64,000 nt of DNA. Source: Polaribacter pectinis (GTDB lineage: Bacteria > Bacteroidota > Bacteroidia > Flavobacteriales > Flavobacteriaceae). Location: NCBI RefSeq assembly GCF_014352875.1, contig NZ_CP060695.1, positions 3,131,501-3,195,500 of the forward strand, written 5' to 3'. Under the pieces are notes generated by a model. That model made no database searches, had not been told where the DNA came from, and saw nothing but the letters and a program-made list of their open reading frames with translations. Position numbers and translations under genes: made by a program. Of the stretch, positions 24,959 through 33,081 are shown in pieces (within the stretch, counting starts at the first letter, position 1; every line of letters begins with the position of its first letter).

Positions 24959-26404
24959 ATGAAACAAATAAAATTTTTAGCATTATTGGTAATTACAATA
25001 TTTGCTACCTCATGTGAAGACACTTTTTTGTCACCAGAGTTAACTACTGGTATTAACGCAGAAAGCTATTATGCCAATGACGAAGAAATAGAAAAAGCTG
25101 TTATAAATATTTATGATGGAATACAAGGTGTAAATTCATTCGCTAATTCTAGTTCAACTGCAAACCATGCTGTTCAGGTAGAGTTTTACGTAACAGAAAT
25201 GCGTAGTGATAATACGAGAACTAAAAGTCAAGAAGGAGAATCAGCACAATTTGATAGTTTTAAAGTTGAAGCTACCAATGGTTTTGTTGCAGATTATTAC
25301 AGAAGCTTTTACAATGTAATTTTTAGATCAAATGTTGTTTTAGAAAATTTAGAAGCTGCAACAGCAGATAATGCTATAAAGTTTGAAGCTGAAGCTAAAT
25401 TCTTAAGAGCTTATGCTTATTTTAATTTAGTAAGATTGTTTGGAGACATCCCTTTAATTGATAGAGTAATTACACCAGCAGATAAAGAAACAGCATATAC
25501 AAGAGTAGCAGTAGCCAATATTTATGATTTAATTACTTCAGATTTATTAACTGCTATCGATGGTTTAGATGATACTCATAAAAATAGAGCTTCATTAGCG
25601 GCTGCAGAAGCCTTATTAGCAAAAGTATATTTAACACAACCATCTCCTAATTATTCAGGAGCACAAGCTTTGTGCGAAAGCATAATGCAACCAACAAGAG
25701 GTTTTAGCTTAATCTCTAATTTTAGAGATATCTTTTATACAGAAGGTAATGACGAAGTTATTTTTGCAATAGGATATGAATCAGGAAGTTCTGTTGATAG
25801 CCAAAATTTCTCTGCAGAATGGTTAAATGCTGTAGGAAGAACAAGTGGTGTTAATTACGTAACAACAGAAGGAGTAGCTGCATTAGATGCTATGGGTGGT
25901 GATAGAACTGCTGTGTCTTACAGAGTAGATGTTGGACAACCTACACAAAACCAGGTAACTAAATACTTACCTAACGGAGAAGATGGTGGTGCAGATGGTA
26001 AAACATTTTCTTCAAATGCACAACTTTCTGGAAATGATTGGATTGTTTCTAGATATGCAGATGTAGTATTAATGCACGTAGAAGCAATTATGGCAGGTGG
26101 TCCATCTACTTCAAGTAGTGTAGCAGTAGCTTCTTTTAATTCTGTTAGAAGAAGAGCAAATGTTGCAGATGATGCAGACGGTATTATAGAAAAATCAGAA
26201 TTACTAGATGAAAGAAGAGTAGAGTTAGCTTTCGAAAATCAACGTTTATTCGATTTAATTAGAATGGGAGAAGCAGTTAATATCTTATCTACTTTCTCAA
26301 ATGACAATGCTTATGACTTTAGTACAACAGATTTATTGTTACCGATACCACAGTATGAAATTAACTTAAGTAACGGCTTGTTAACTCAAAATCCAGGTTA
26401 CTAA
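24959..26404 (+). CDS. SusD-like starch-binding-type lipoprotein (RagB/SusD family)
   Basis: The 481-residue lipoprotein has signal LLVITIFATSC. The TPR-like SusD fold shows FLRAYAYFNLVRLFGDIPLI (family hallmark), AEALLAKVYL, and the C-terminal LLDERRVELAFENQRLFDLIRMG and LLPIPQYEIN motifs. It is the surface lid of the SusC transporter and captures glycan. I start at the ATG at 24959 rather than a TTG at 24941, since this places the positive n-region directly before the hydrophobic leader. It lies between SusC and a PKD lipoprotein. Confidence 0.95.
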   Translation: MKQIKFLALLVITIFATSCEDTFLSPELTTGINAESYYANDEEIEKAVINIYDGIQGVNSFANSSSTANHAVQVEFYVTEMRSDNTRTKSQEGESAQFDSFKVEATNGFVADYYRSFYNVIFRSNVVLENLEAATADNAIKFEAEAKFLRAYAYFNLVRLFGDIPLIDRVITPADKETAYTRVAVANIYDLITSDLLTAIDGLDDTHKNRASLAAAEALLAKVYLTQPSPNYSGAQALCESIMQPTRGFSLISNFRDIFYTEGNDEVIFAIGYESGSSVDSQNFSAEWLNAVGRTSGVNYVTTEGVAALDAMGGDRTAVSYRVDVGQPTQNQVTKYLPNGEDGGADGKTFSSNAQLSGNDWIVSRYADVVLMHVEAIMAGGPSTSSSVAVASFNSVRRRANVADDADGIIEKSELLDERRVELAFENQRLFDLIRMGEAVNILSTFSNDNAYDFSTTDLLLPIPQYEINLSNGLLTQNPGY

Positions 26405-26423
26405 AAATTAAAAACTAAAAATT

Positions 26424-27422
26424 ATGAATAATATAAAAATACCATCTTTAAGTAAAATAGTTCTTTTACTTACAGTAATTATGTTCGCTTCTTGTAATTT
26501 TGAGCATGAAGTTGCAGGAACAGGTTCAATCGAAGATTTAACACCACCTTCAGCTGCTTTTACAGCAACACAAAGTGCTGGTGCAGGTGTAGATGATTGG
26601 CAAATGTATAGTTTTGGTAATGCTTCTTCAAGCGCAACAAGTTATGTTTGGGATTTCGGAAACGGAGATACTTCTACTGACTTTGAACCATCAACAATTT
26701 ATACAGCAGAAGGAGATTATATTGTTACACTTACCGCTCAAGATGATTTAGGAGTTACAAGTACTTCTACACAAACGATTACAGTAAGTAAACCATTAAT
26801 TCCAATTATTGCAGATCCAGTTTTAATTAATACAGAATTTGATAAACAAGCAAAATCTTCCGGTTCTGATTGTGCTTGTTCAGGTTGGATTAATAAAAGT
26901 ATTGGTAGTCAAGGAGAATCAACTTCAGGAAACGGATCTGATGTTATTAAATTTGATAATGATGAACCAGATGCTGCATATCAAGAATTTGAAGTTACTC
27001 CAAATGCAGATTACACTGTTAAAGTAATTGTTGGCTTTGATGCTTCTGCAGGAGGTACACTTCCAAGTACATTAGAATTAAGAATATTATCTGGTGCTGG
27101 TTATGTAAGTGGATATTCTCCAACTTATTATACAGCTGCTGCAGATTTCCCTCAAGATAACTTTGGTTATACAACTATTAATCAAGTGGAAGCTACTGCT
27201 AACAATCTTGTTGTTAAAACAATAGCTCATCCCAACAATAGTTCTTATACATCTTACGAATTCACTTTCAATGCAGGAAATAATACTAGTGTAGCTTTAT
27301 ATATGAGAGGAATAGGTGGTGATGACACATCTAACGACTCTAAACAACAACAATTTAATGGTATATTTAACAACGGAGATGAAGAAATACAAGTAGACTC
27401 TGTTACAATTACTGCAAACTAA
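26424..27422 (+). CDS. PKD-domain surface lipoprotein, SusE/F-like position
   Basis: The 332-residue protein has a lipoprotein signal (TVIMFASC) and a PKD domain (about 43-125; SYVWDFGNGDTS, YTAEGDYIVTLTAQD). A C-terminal beta-sandwich domain (about 135-330) looks like a carbohydrate-binding module (YQEFEVTPNADYTVKV, SYEFTFNAGNNTSVALYMRG). Genes third after susC-susD usually encode surface glycan-binding proteins, and PKD proteins of this kind recur in flavobacterial alginate loci. It lies 19 nt after SusD and 11 nt before PL7. Alginate binding is inferred, not shown. Confidence 0.85.
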   Translation: MNNIKIPSLSKIVLLLTVIMFASCNFEHEVAGTGSIEDLTPPSAAFTATQSAGAGVDDWQMYSFGNASSSATSYVWDFGNGDTSTDFEPSTIYTAEGDYIVTLTAQDDLGVTSTSTQTITVSKPLIPIIADPVLINTEFDKQAKSSGSDCACSGWINKSIGSQGESTSGNGSDVIKFDNDEPDAAYQEFEVTPNADYTVKVIVGFDASAGGTLPSTLELRILSGAGYVSGYSPTYYTAAADFPQDNFGYTTINQVEATANNLVVKTIAHPNNSSYTSYEFTFNAGNNTSVALYMRGIGGDDTSNDSKQQQFNGIFNNGDEEIQVDSVTITAN

Positions 27423-27433
27423 TTTTAAATAAA

Positions 27434-28405
27434 ATGAAAAATTTCCGAAAACAAATACTATTACTTTTAGTAACAATATTTATTTCTGTAAATGCTACTT
27501 GTCAGACTTCTGAAAGTAGCATTTCAGAATCGGATGTTAAAATTGAAAAAGAAAAAGAAAAAGAAAAAGAAAAAGAAAAAGAAAAAGAAAAAAAGAAAAG
27601 AAAGAAAAAGAAAAAGAAAAGAAAGAAGAAAGTAAAACTTCCGAAAATAGATTTAAGCCATTGGAAAGTTACTTTACCAGTAACAAATGAAAAAGGTAAA
27701 CCGTATGAAATTAGCCCTCCAGAAATCTTAGATTTTGCAAAGAATGAAATTGCAAAACCCTATATGTATATAGATTCTACAGCAGGAGCAATCGTATTTC
27801 ACGCAATGCCAACAGACTCTAAAACAGCAAACACAAAGTATACGCGTTCAGAACTTAGAGAGCAAATGGTGCCTGGAGAAAATAATGTTAACTGGACTTT
27901 TAAGCAAGGGGCTTACATGAAAGGAAAGATAGCTATGGAACAAACCACAAAAGATGAAAATGGTAAATATCATAGAACTATTATTATGCAAATTCATGGT
28001 AGATTAACAAATGAGCAACGCGATTTAATAGGGCAAAAAGATAATAATGCACCACCAATATTAAAAATTTATTGGGATAATGGTAAAATACGTGTAAAAA
28101 CAAAAACACTAAAATTTCTAGGAACTCCTTATGAAGGAATGTTACATGAAGAAGCTTGGGATAACGATAAAGGTTTTAATTTTAAACAAAAGGTAGGTTT
28201 TAAGAAATTTACACTAGAAGTTAAGGTTTCAGAAGGTAAAATGGTAATTATTCTAAATAAAAATGAATATAAGGTATACGAAGGTGTACATATGGAGAAA
28301 TGGGGTATTTTCGAAAACTACTTTAAAGCAGGTAATTATTTTCAATCAAGAGATAAAGGTTCTTTTTCTAAAGTAAAATTTTACGAATTAGAAGTTAGCC
28401 ATTAA
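27434..28405 (+). CDS. Alginate lyase, polysaccharide lyase family 7, with EK/poly-Lys linker
   Basis: The 323-residue protein has an N-terminal hydrophobic signal, then an extraordinary charged linker: eight Glu-Lys pairs (residues 38-53) followed by a Lys/Arg run to about residue 68. The PL7 jelly-roll catalytic domain spans about 72-323. All three PL7 motifs are intact: YTRSELREQ (138-142 core), QIHG (186-189) and YFKAGNYFQS near the C-terminus. RSELR plus QIH is the usual arrangement of endolytic PL7 enzymes. The signal end (NATC) is a poor lipobox, so lipidation is uncertain. It ends the susCD operon and co-varies with the importer. Confidence 0.94.
   Translation: MKNFRKQILLLLVTIFISVNATCQTSESSISESDVKIEKEKEKEKEKEKEKEKKKRKKKKKKRKKKVKLPKIDLSHWKVTLPVTNEKGKPYEISPPEILDFAKNEIAKPYMYIDSTAGAIVFHAMPTDSKTANTKYTRSELREQMVPGENNVNWTFKQGAYMKGKIAMEQTTKDENGKYHRTIIMQIHGRLTNEQRDLIGQKDNNAPPILKIYWDNGKIRVKTKTLKFLGTPYEGMLHEEAWDNDKGFNFKQKVGFKKFTLEVKVSEGKMVIILNKNEYKVYEGVHMEKWGIFENYFKAGNYFQSRDKGSFSKVKFYELEVSH
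27545..27592 (+). repeat. Hexanucleotide microsatellite (GAAAAA)x8 inside PL7
   Basis: Eight perfect copies of GAAAAA encode the Glu-Lys repeat of the linker. Slippage by whole units changes length by two residues without breaking the frame, so linker length could vary between cells or strains. More A-rich Lys/Arg codons continue to about 27632. Confidence 0.9.
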
Positions 28406-28455
28406 ATAATTTTCATAATTGTTTAAAACAATTAGTTTTCATATATTTATGTATG

Positions 28456-28463
28456 TATTTTTG
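28456..28463 (+). promoter_or_regulatory. -7 promoter box TATTTTTG for the GntR regulator
   Basis: Exact TAnnTTTG match 29 nt before the ATG at 28493. No TTGGT-WW-ACCAA palindrome occurs within the gap after PL7, so the regulator appears to be expressed independently of its presumed operators. Confidence 0.6.
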
Positions 28464-28492
28464 TTTGTCAGTTAGAAATTTAATATTAGAAT

Positions 28493-29197
28493 ATGAAGTT
28501 AGAAGTACTTACTAAAAATGAGAATCAAAAGGTTCAAAATCTAATAATTATAGGTATTAGAGATTTAATTAATTATAAAAATTTAGAACCAGGAGATAAG
28601 TTACCTTCAGAAAGAATGCTTTCAGAAAAATTTGAAGTAAGTAGAAGTAGCATTAGAGAAGCAATACAAAAATTAGAGTTTTACGGTTTATTAAAATCTA
28701 TTCCACAAAGCGGAACCTTTGTTGCAAACATAGGTGTTATTGCTATGAACGGAATGATTGAAGATATTTTAAGGTTAAATGATCCAGATTTTAAATCTTT
28801 AGTAGAAACAAGAATCTTATTAGAACTAAAAACTGCAAGATTAGCTGCTTTAAGAAGAACTGAGGAAGATTTACTTAAAATGGAAGAAGCTTTAGAAGCT
28901 TATAAAGAAAAAGTTGTAAATGGTGAAGATGCAGTGCAAGAAGATTTGTTATTTCATTTAGCAATAGCAAGAGCAAGCGGAAATAGTAGTATGAATACTT
29001 TTATGTTAATTATTACTCCAGAAATTATTACCAATTTCGAAAAATATCATGTCTGTGATGCAGGTTTAGCACAATCAGGTATTACAGAACATCAAGCAAT
29101 TTTTGATGCTATTAAAAGTCAAAACCCACAATTAGCAAAGAAAAAAATGAAAGAACACTTCAAAGTGTTGTATCAATATTGTTATAATTTAAAATAA
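28493..29197 (+). CDS. GntR-family regulator, FadR subfamily (FCD ligand domain), candidate regulator of the alginate locus
   Basis: The 234-residue protein has a GntR winged helix (about 15-80; LEPGDKLPSERMLSEKFEVS, SSIREAIQKLEFYGLL) and a C-terminal all-helical FCD domain (about 95-225; VETRILLELKTARLAA, DLLFHLAIARASGN, ITEHQAIFDAIKSQNP). The conserved Asp/His residues in FCD bind a metal. FadR-type regulators bind short palindromes near promoters and release them on binding a metabolite, often a uronate in sugar-acid pathways. The TTGGTWWACCAA palindromes at five promoters are the obvious candidate operators. It has its own promoter without operators. No SusR-like or hybrid two-component regulator lies in the locus. 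Confidence 0.93.
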   Translation: MKLEVLTKNENQKVQNLIIIGIRDLINYKNLEPGDKLPSERMLSEKFEVSRSSIREAIQKLEFYGLLKSIPQSGTFVANIGVIAMNGMIEDILRLNDPDFKSLVETRILLELKTARLAALRRTEEDLLKMEEALEAYKEKVVNGEDAVQEDLLFHLAIARASGNSSMNTFMLIITPEIITNFEKYHVCDAGLAQSGITEHQAIFDAIKSQNPQLAKKKMKEHFKVLYQYCYNLK

Positions 29198-29278
29198 AAC
29201 AACTAAGCATAATTTTATATTTTTTAATATTATCGCACTTTTTAATTAAAAGCGGTTGGATAATCTATTAAAAAAACA

Positions 29279-29308
29279 TATATTTGGTAAACCAAATTGG
29301 TTTACCAG
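29279..29308 (+). promoter_or_regulatory. Promoter with two tandem operators (MFS-SDR operon)
   Basis: The -7 box TATATTTG (29279-29286) overlaps TTGGTAAACCAA (29284-29295). TTGGTTTACCAG (29297-29308) follows 13 bp on. It drives the transporter and reductase genes. Confidence 0.85.
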
Positions 29309-29340
29309 TTTCAAATATCAACTAATACAGCATAAATAAT

Positions 29341-30642
29341 ATGAAAATAAAAGGTTTAAGATGGTGGGTAATTGCTTTAATCGCATTAGCTACAGTTATT
29401 AATTACATAGATAGACAAGCTTTAGTTGTATTATGGCCAAGTATTTCAGAAGATTTATATCCTGATAAATCAATGACTGAAAGAAAAGAAATATACGCTT
29501 TAATTTCAGTAATATTTATGTTTTCATATGCATTTGGTCAATCCATTTTTGGTAAAATATTTGACAAAGTTGGAACAAGAATAGGTTTTGTCTTATCAAT
29601 TGGTTTTTGGTCACTTTCTACAGCATTACATGCTTTAGCAAAAGGTGTTGTTAGTTTTTCTATTTTTAGATCACTTTTAGGTGTGTCTGAAGCAGGAAAC
29701 TGGCCTGGGGCTGCAAAAGGAAATGCAGAATGGTTTCCAGTAAAAGAAAGAGCCTTTGCACAAGGTATTTTTAATTCTGGAGCAGCAATAGGTGGTATAG
29801 TTGCAATACCAATTATAGCAAGTTTAACAATTTATTTTAGTTGGCAAATGATTTTTATAATCATTGGTCTAGTTGGTTTACTATGGCTAGTACCTTGGTT
29901 AATATTAGTTAAAGCTCCACCAAAGAGTCATCCTTGGTTAACAGAAGATGAGAAAAAATATATTTTAGGAGGTCAAAAAGAAAATGAAGTAGCATCTCTT
30001 GAAGAAACTGAAGAATATAATCCTGAAGTGGGAGAATTACTATCACGTAAACAAAGTTGGGGTGTAATTATTGCTTCAGCTGCTATAGATCCAATATGGT
30101 GGTTGTTTGTTTTTTGGATTCCAATTTATCTTTCTGAAGTTTATGGAATGGATGTAAAAGCGATTGGTATTTATGGATGGGTACCTTATGTAGGTGCAAT
30201 GTTTGGTGCTTTTTTTGGTGGTTTATTAGCTCAAAATAGAATAAAAGCTGGTTGGAACGTTAATAAAACTCGTAAGTTTGTCATAACTCTTGGTTGTATA
30301 ATTATGCTTCCTGCATTATTAGCATTATCAGACCCTGGAACTCCATTTGCTGCTGTTTTAATAATGGCTGCAGTATTATTCGGTTTTCAAACTGCAATAG
30401 GAAATGTACAAACATTACCAAGTGATTTATATGGTAAGAAAACTGTAGGAACACTTTCTGGATTTGCAGGAACTGCTGCAAAATTAACAGGAGCTGGTTT
30501 AGTGGCTTTAGTGCCAATGTTAACCACTGGAGGTAATTATACTCCTGCTTTTATAATTGGGGCTGCTTTAGCCTTTATAGTAATGGCAAGTGTGTGGGTT
30601 TTAATTCCTAAAATTGAACAATTGAAATCATTAAGAAAATAA
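29341..30642 (+). CDS. MFS transporter, hexuronate/anion:cation symporter type (DEH or uronate uptake)
   Basis: The 433-residue inner-membrane protein has about 12 transmembrane helices. The N-terminal signature VINYIDRQALVVLWPSI and the GVSEAGNWPGAAKGNAEWFP motif mark the anion:cation symporter (ACS) family, which includes the hexuronate transporter ExuT. In alginate loci this transporter is thought to import the lyase monomer or DEH from the periplasm. It is controlled by the dual operator at 29279 and followed 44 nt later by the SDR, so import and reduction are coupled. The exact substrate is inference from context. Confidence 0.92.
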   Translation: MKIKGLRWWVIALIALATVINYIDRQALVVLWPSISEDLYPDKSMTERKEIYALISVIFMFSYAFGQSIFGKIFDKVGTRIGFVLSIGFWSLSTALHALAKGVVSFSIFRSLLGVSEAGNWPGAAKGNAEWFPVKERAFAQGIFNSGAAIGGIVAIPIIASLTIYFSWQMIFIIIGLVGLLWLVPWLILVKAPPKSHPWLTEDEKKYILGGQKENEVASLEETEEYNPEVGELLSRKQSWGVIIASAAIDPIWWLFVFWIPIYLSEVYGMDVKAIGIYGWVPYVGAMFGAFFGGLLAQNRIKAGWNVNKTRKFVITLGCIIMLPALLALSDPGTPFAAVLIMAAVLFGFQTAIGNVQTLPSDLYGKKTVGTLSGFAGTAAKLTGAGLVALVPMLTTGGNYTPAFIIGAALAFIVMASVWVLIPKIEQLKSLRK

Positions 30643-30686
30643 GAATAGTTAAAAATTAATAAAAAGAATTAAATAAATAAATAAAT

Positions 30687-31451
30687 ATGAGTAAATCAGA
30701 TGGTAGAGTAGCAGTAATAACAGGAGCTACTGGAGGAATAGGTTTTGAAGTAGCTAGAAGATTAGGAAATGACGGTTTTACTGTTGTTCTTAACGGAATT
30801 GATGATGAAGCTGGAGCTGAAAGAATAAAAGAATTAACTGCTGCAGGTATTTCTGCAGAGTATTATGGTTTTGATGTTACAGATGAAAATGCTGTTACTT
30901 CTAATATTAATACAATTGGTGAGAAATATGGTAAAATAGATGTACTTGTTAATAATGCAGGTGGTTTAGGTGGAAGATCTCGTTTTGAAGAAATGACAAC
31001 TGAATTTTATAAGTTCGTTATGGCTTTAAATCTAGATTCTACTTTTTATGCTTCAAGAGCAGCTATTCCTTTCTTAAAGAAAAGTGATTATGCTTCAATA
31101 ATAAACTATACATCTAATGCGGGATGGAATGCAGGTGGTCCAGGAGCTGGTATCTACGGAACATCTAAAGCAGGAGTTCATGCAATTACAAGAGCTTTAG
31201 CAAAAGATTTAGCAGAATATGGTATTAGAGTAAACGCAGTTTCTCCAGGAACTATTGACACTCCTTTTCATGCTCAAATTAAAGCAACTAAACCAGAAGT
31301 TTTTGCTTCTTGGGCAAATAATATTATGTTAGGAAGATTAGGGAATCCAGAAGATGTTGCTGGTGTTGTTTCTTTCTTAGCTGGTAAAGATTCAGCTTTT
31401 CTAACAGCAGAAACTATCCAAGTTGGTGGTGGACAAGCATTAGGAATTTAA
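30687..31451 (+). CDS. Short-chain dehydrogenase/reductase, likely DEH reductase (DEH to KDG)
   Basis: The 254-residue classic SDR has the cofactor motif TGATGGIGFEVARRL, NNAGGLGG, catalytic Ser/Tyr/Lys (NYTSNAGWN, YGTSKAG) and PG-T motif SPGTIDTPF. In alginate-degrading marine bacteria an SDR in the locus reduces 4-deoxy-L-erythro-5-hexoseulose uronate (DEH) to 2-keto-3-deoxygluconate with NAD(P)H. It lies downstream of the MFS importer and under the same operator, consistent with that job. NADH versus NADPH preference cannot be decided. A terminator ends the locus at 31477-31512. Confidence 0.87.
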   Translation: MSKSDGRVAVITGATGGIGFEVARRLGNDGFTVVLNGIDDEAGAERIKELTAAGISAEYYGFDVTDENAVTSNINTIGEKYGKIDVLVNNAGGLGGRSRFEEMTTEFYKFVMALNLDSTFYASRAAIPFLKKSDYASIINYTSNAGWNAGGPGAGIYGTSKAGVHAITRALAKDLAEYGIRVNAVSPGTIDTPFHAQIKATKPEVFASWANNIMLGRLGNPEDVAGVVSFLAGKDSAFLTAETIQVGGGQALGI

Positions 31452-31476
31452 AATTTAGTAAATTTGATTAATTGTA

Positions 31477-31512
31477 AAACGCCTTTTCATTTTAATGAAA
31501 AGGTGTTTTTTC
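31477..31512 (+). terminator. Terminator closing the alginate locus
   Basis: AAAACGCCTTTTCAT pairs with ATGAAAAGGTGTTTT (one wobble), followed by T. Because A- and T-runs flank the stem on both sides it can also serve the convergent radA. Confidence 0.88.
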
Positions 31513-31513
31513 G

Positions 31514-32875
31514 TTAAGCAAATAAAGTAGCAAAAGCTTCCTCAATTTTGCCTACTAAAATTAGTTTTATTCCATGGTTTTTAGAAGATATCTTATTATA
31601 TTTTGATGCAACAAAGGTTTTGTAACCCAATTTCTCTGCTTCTAAAATACGTTGGTCTATTTTAGAAACCGGTCTAATTTCTCCAGCCAAACCAACTTCT
31701 GCTGCAAAACACACATTTGGGTTAATAGCAATATCTTGGTTAGATGATAATATTGCAGCAACAACTGCTAAATCAATTGCAGGATCGTCTACATTTATAC
31801 CTCCTGTAATATTTAAAAACACATCTTTTGCGCCTAATTTAAAACCAGCTCTTTTTTCTAAAACAGCCAAAATCATGTGTAAACGTTTTAAATTATAACC
31901 TGTTGTAGAACGTTGTGGCGTTCCATAAACAGCAGTAGAAACCAAAGCTTGTATTTCTATCATTAAAGGTCTAATTCCTTCTAAAGTACTTGCTATTGCT
32001 GTTCCACTTAAATCTGCGTCTTTTTTAGAAATTAAAATTTCAGACGGATTTGAAATTTCTCTTAAACCAGTAGAAAGCATCTCGTAAATTCCTAATTCGG
32101 AAGTTGACCCAAATCTGTTTTTCTGACTTCTTAAAATTCTATACGTATGGTTTCTATCGCCTTCGAACTGTAAAACAACATCTACCATGTGTTCTAAAAT
32201 TTTGGGTCCAGCAATATTTCCTTCTTTGTTTATATGACCAATTAATAAAACTGGAGTGGCAGTTTCTTTGGCAAATTTTATCAACTCTGCAGAAGTTTCT
32301 CTTATTTGAGAAATACTTCCTGGAGAAGCTTCAATATTATTGGTGTGTAAAGTTTGTATAGAATCGATTACTAAAACTTCGGGTTCTGTTTCCTCAATAT
32401 TTTTGAAGATTTGCTGTGTATTCGTTTCTGTAAGAATTAAACAATTAGAATTTTTTGCATCTAATCTTTCGGCTCTCATTTTTATTTGAGATTGACTTTC
32501 CTCTCCAGAAACATACAATACTTTCTGGCTGATATTTAAAGCAACTTGCAATAATAAAGTCGATTTTCCAATTCCTGGTTCTCCACCCAAAAGTGTTACA
32601 GAACCTTTTACCAAACCACCTCCTAAAACTGTGTCTAATTCGTTGTTGTTGGTGACAACTCTTTCTTCTGGATTTAGCTGAATATCAGCAATTTTTAAAG
32701 GTTTGTTTATGGTTTGTTTTGCGGTTGTAGATTGTTTCCAAACTCGTTTTTCTTCTTTTTGAATAATTTCTTCAACAATGGTGTTCCATTCTTTACAGGC
32801 GCCACATTGTCCAACCCATTTTGCGTGTTGTGTGCCACAATTTTGACAGAAAAAAGTTGTTTTGGTTTTGGCCAT
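31514..32875 (-). CDS. radA: DNA repair protein RadA
   Basis: RadA/Sms is a RecA-like helicase that drives branch migration in recombination. The 453-residue protein has the N-terminal zinc finger CQNCG and CGACKEW, a Walker A motif GGEPGIGKSTLL, Walker B VLVIDSIQT, the RadA-specific KNRFGST motif and a C-terminal Lon-like domain (LNITGGINVDDPAIDLA). Length fits the family (about 455). It is convergent with the alginate SDR and shares its terminator. It is not part of the locus. Confidence 0.97.
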   Translation of the reverse strand: MAKTKTTFFCQNCGTQHAKWVGQCGACKEWNTIVEEIIQKEEKRVWKQSTTAKQTINKPLKIADIQLNPEERVVTNNNELDTVLGGGLVKGSVTLLGGEPGIGKSTLLLQVALNISQKVLYVSGEESQSQIKMRAERLDAKNSNCLILTETNTQQIFKNIEETEPEVLVIDSIQTLHTNNIEASPGSISQIRETSAELIKFAKETATPVLLIGHINKEGNIAGPKILEHMVDVVLQFEGDRNHTYRILRSQKNRFGSTSELGIYEMLSTGLREISNPSEILISKKDADLSGTAIASTLEGIRPLMIEIQALVSTAVYGTPQRSTTGYNLKRLHMILAVLEKRAGFKLGAKDVFLNITGGINVDDPAIDLAVVAAILSSNQDIAINPNVCFAAEVGLAGEIRPVSKIDQRILEAEKLGYKTFVASKYNKISSKNHGIKLILVGKIEEAFATLFA

Positions 32876-32984
32876 TGTTAAAGAGTTTCAAAGTTTTAGA
32901 GTAACAAAGTTACAAAGTTTTTTGAGCTTATAACTTTTAAAAAATGGATAAAAAAATAAGATATCTAAAAGCTGGCAAATAGTT

Positions 32985-33068
32985 GCGTTAGCGATTGAAT
33001 GGCATGTTTGAGCTCTTTTTTGTTTTTACAAAAAAGCGAGTAATGAAAGCGCGACCTTTAGGGAACGC
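32985..33068. repeat. Structured intergenic element before radA
   Basis: This GC-richer island of about 85 nt can fold as an outer stem GCGTT (32985-32989)/AACGC (33064-33068) and a central 8-bp hairpin CTTTTTTG/CAAAAAAG (33015-33022 with 33029-33036). It resembles the element at 9874-9945 in plan (central T6/A6 hairpin, GC-rich flanks). Dispersed repeat status is inference. No other feature is visible in 32876-33081 except an A/T-rich AACAAAGTT-type repeat near 32890-32920. Confidence 0.4.
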
Positions 33069-33081
33069 CCAAAATAAAATA

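Noticed and set aside
27545..27592. (GAAAAA)8 as a CRISPR-like array
   Set aside because: The six-base unit has no spacers and lies inside a coding frame.
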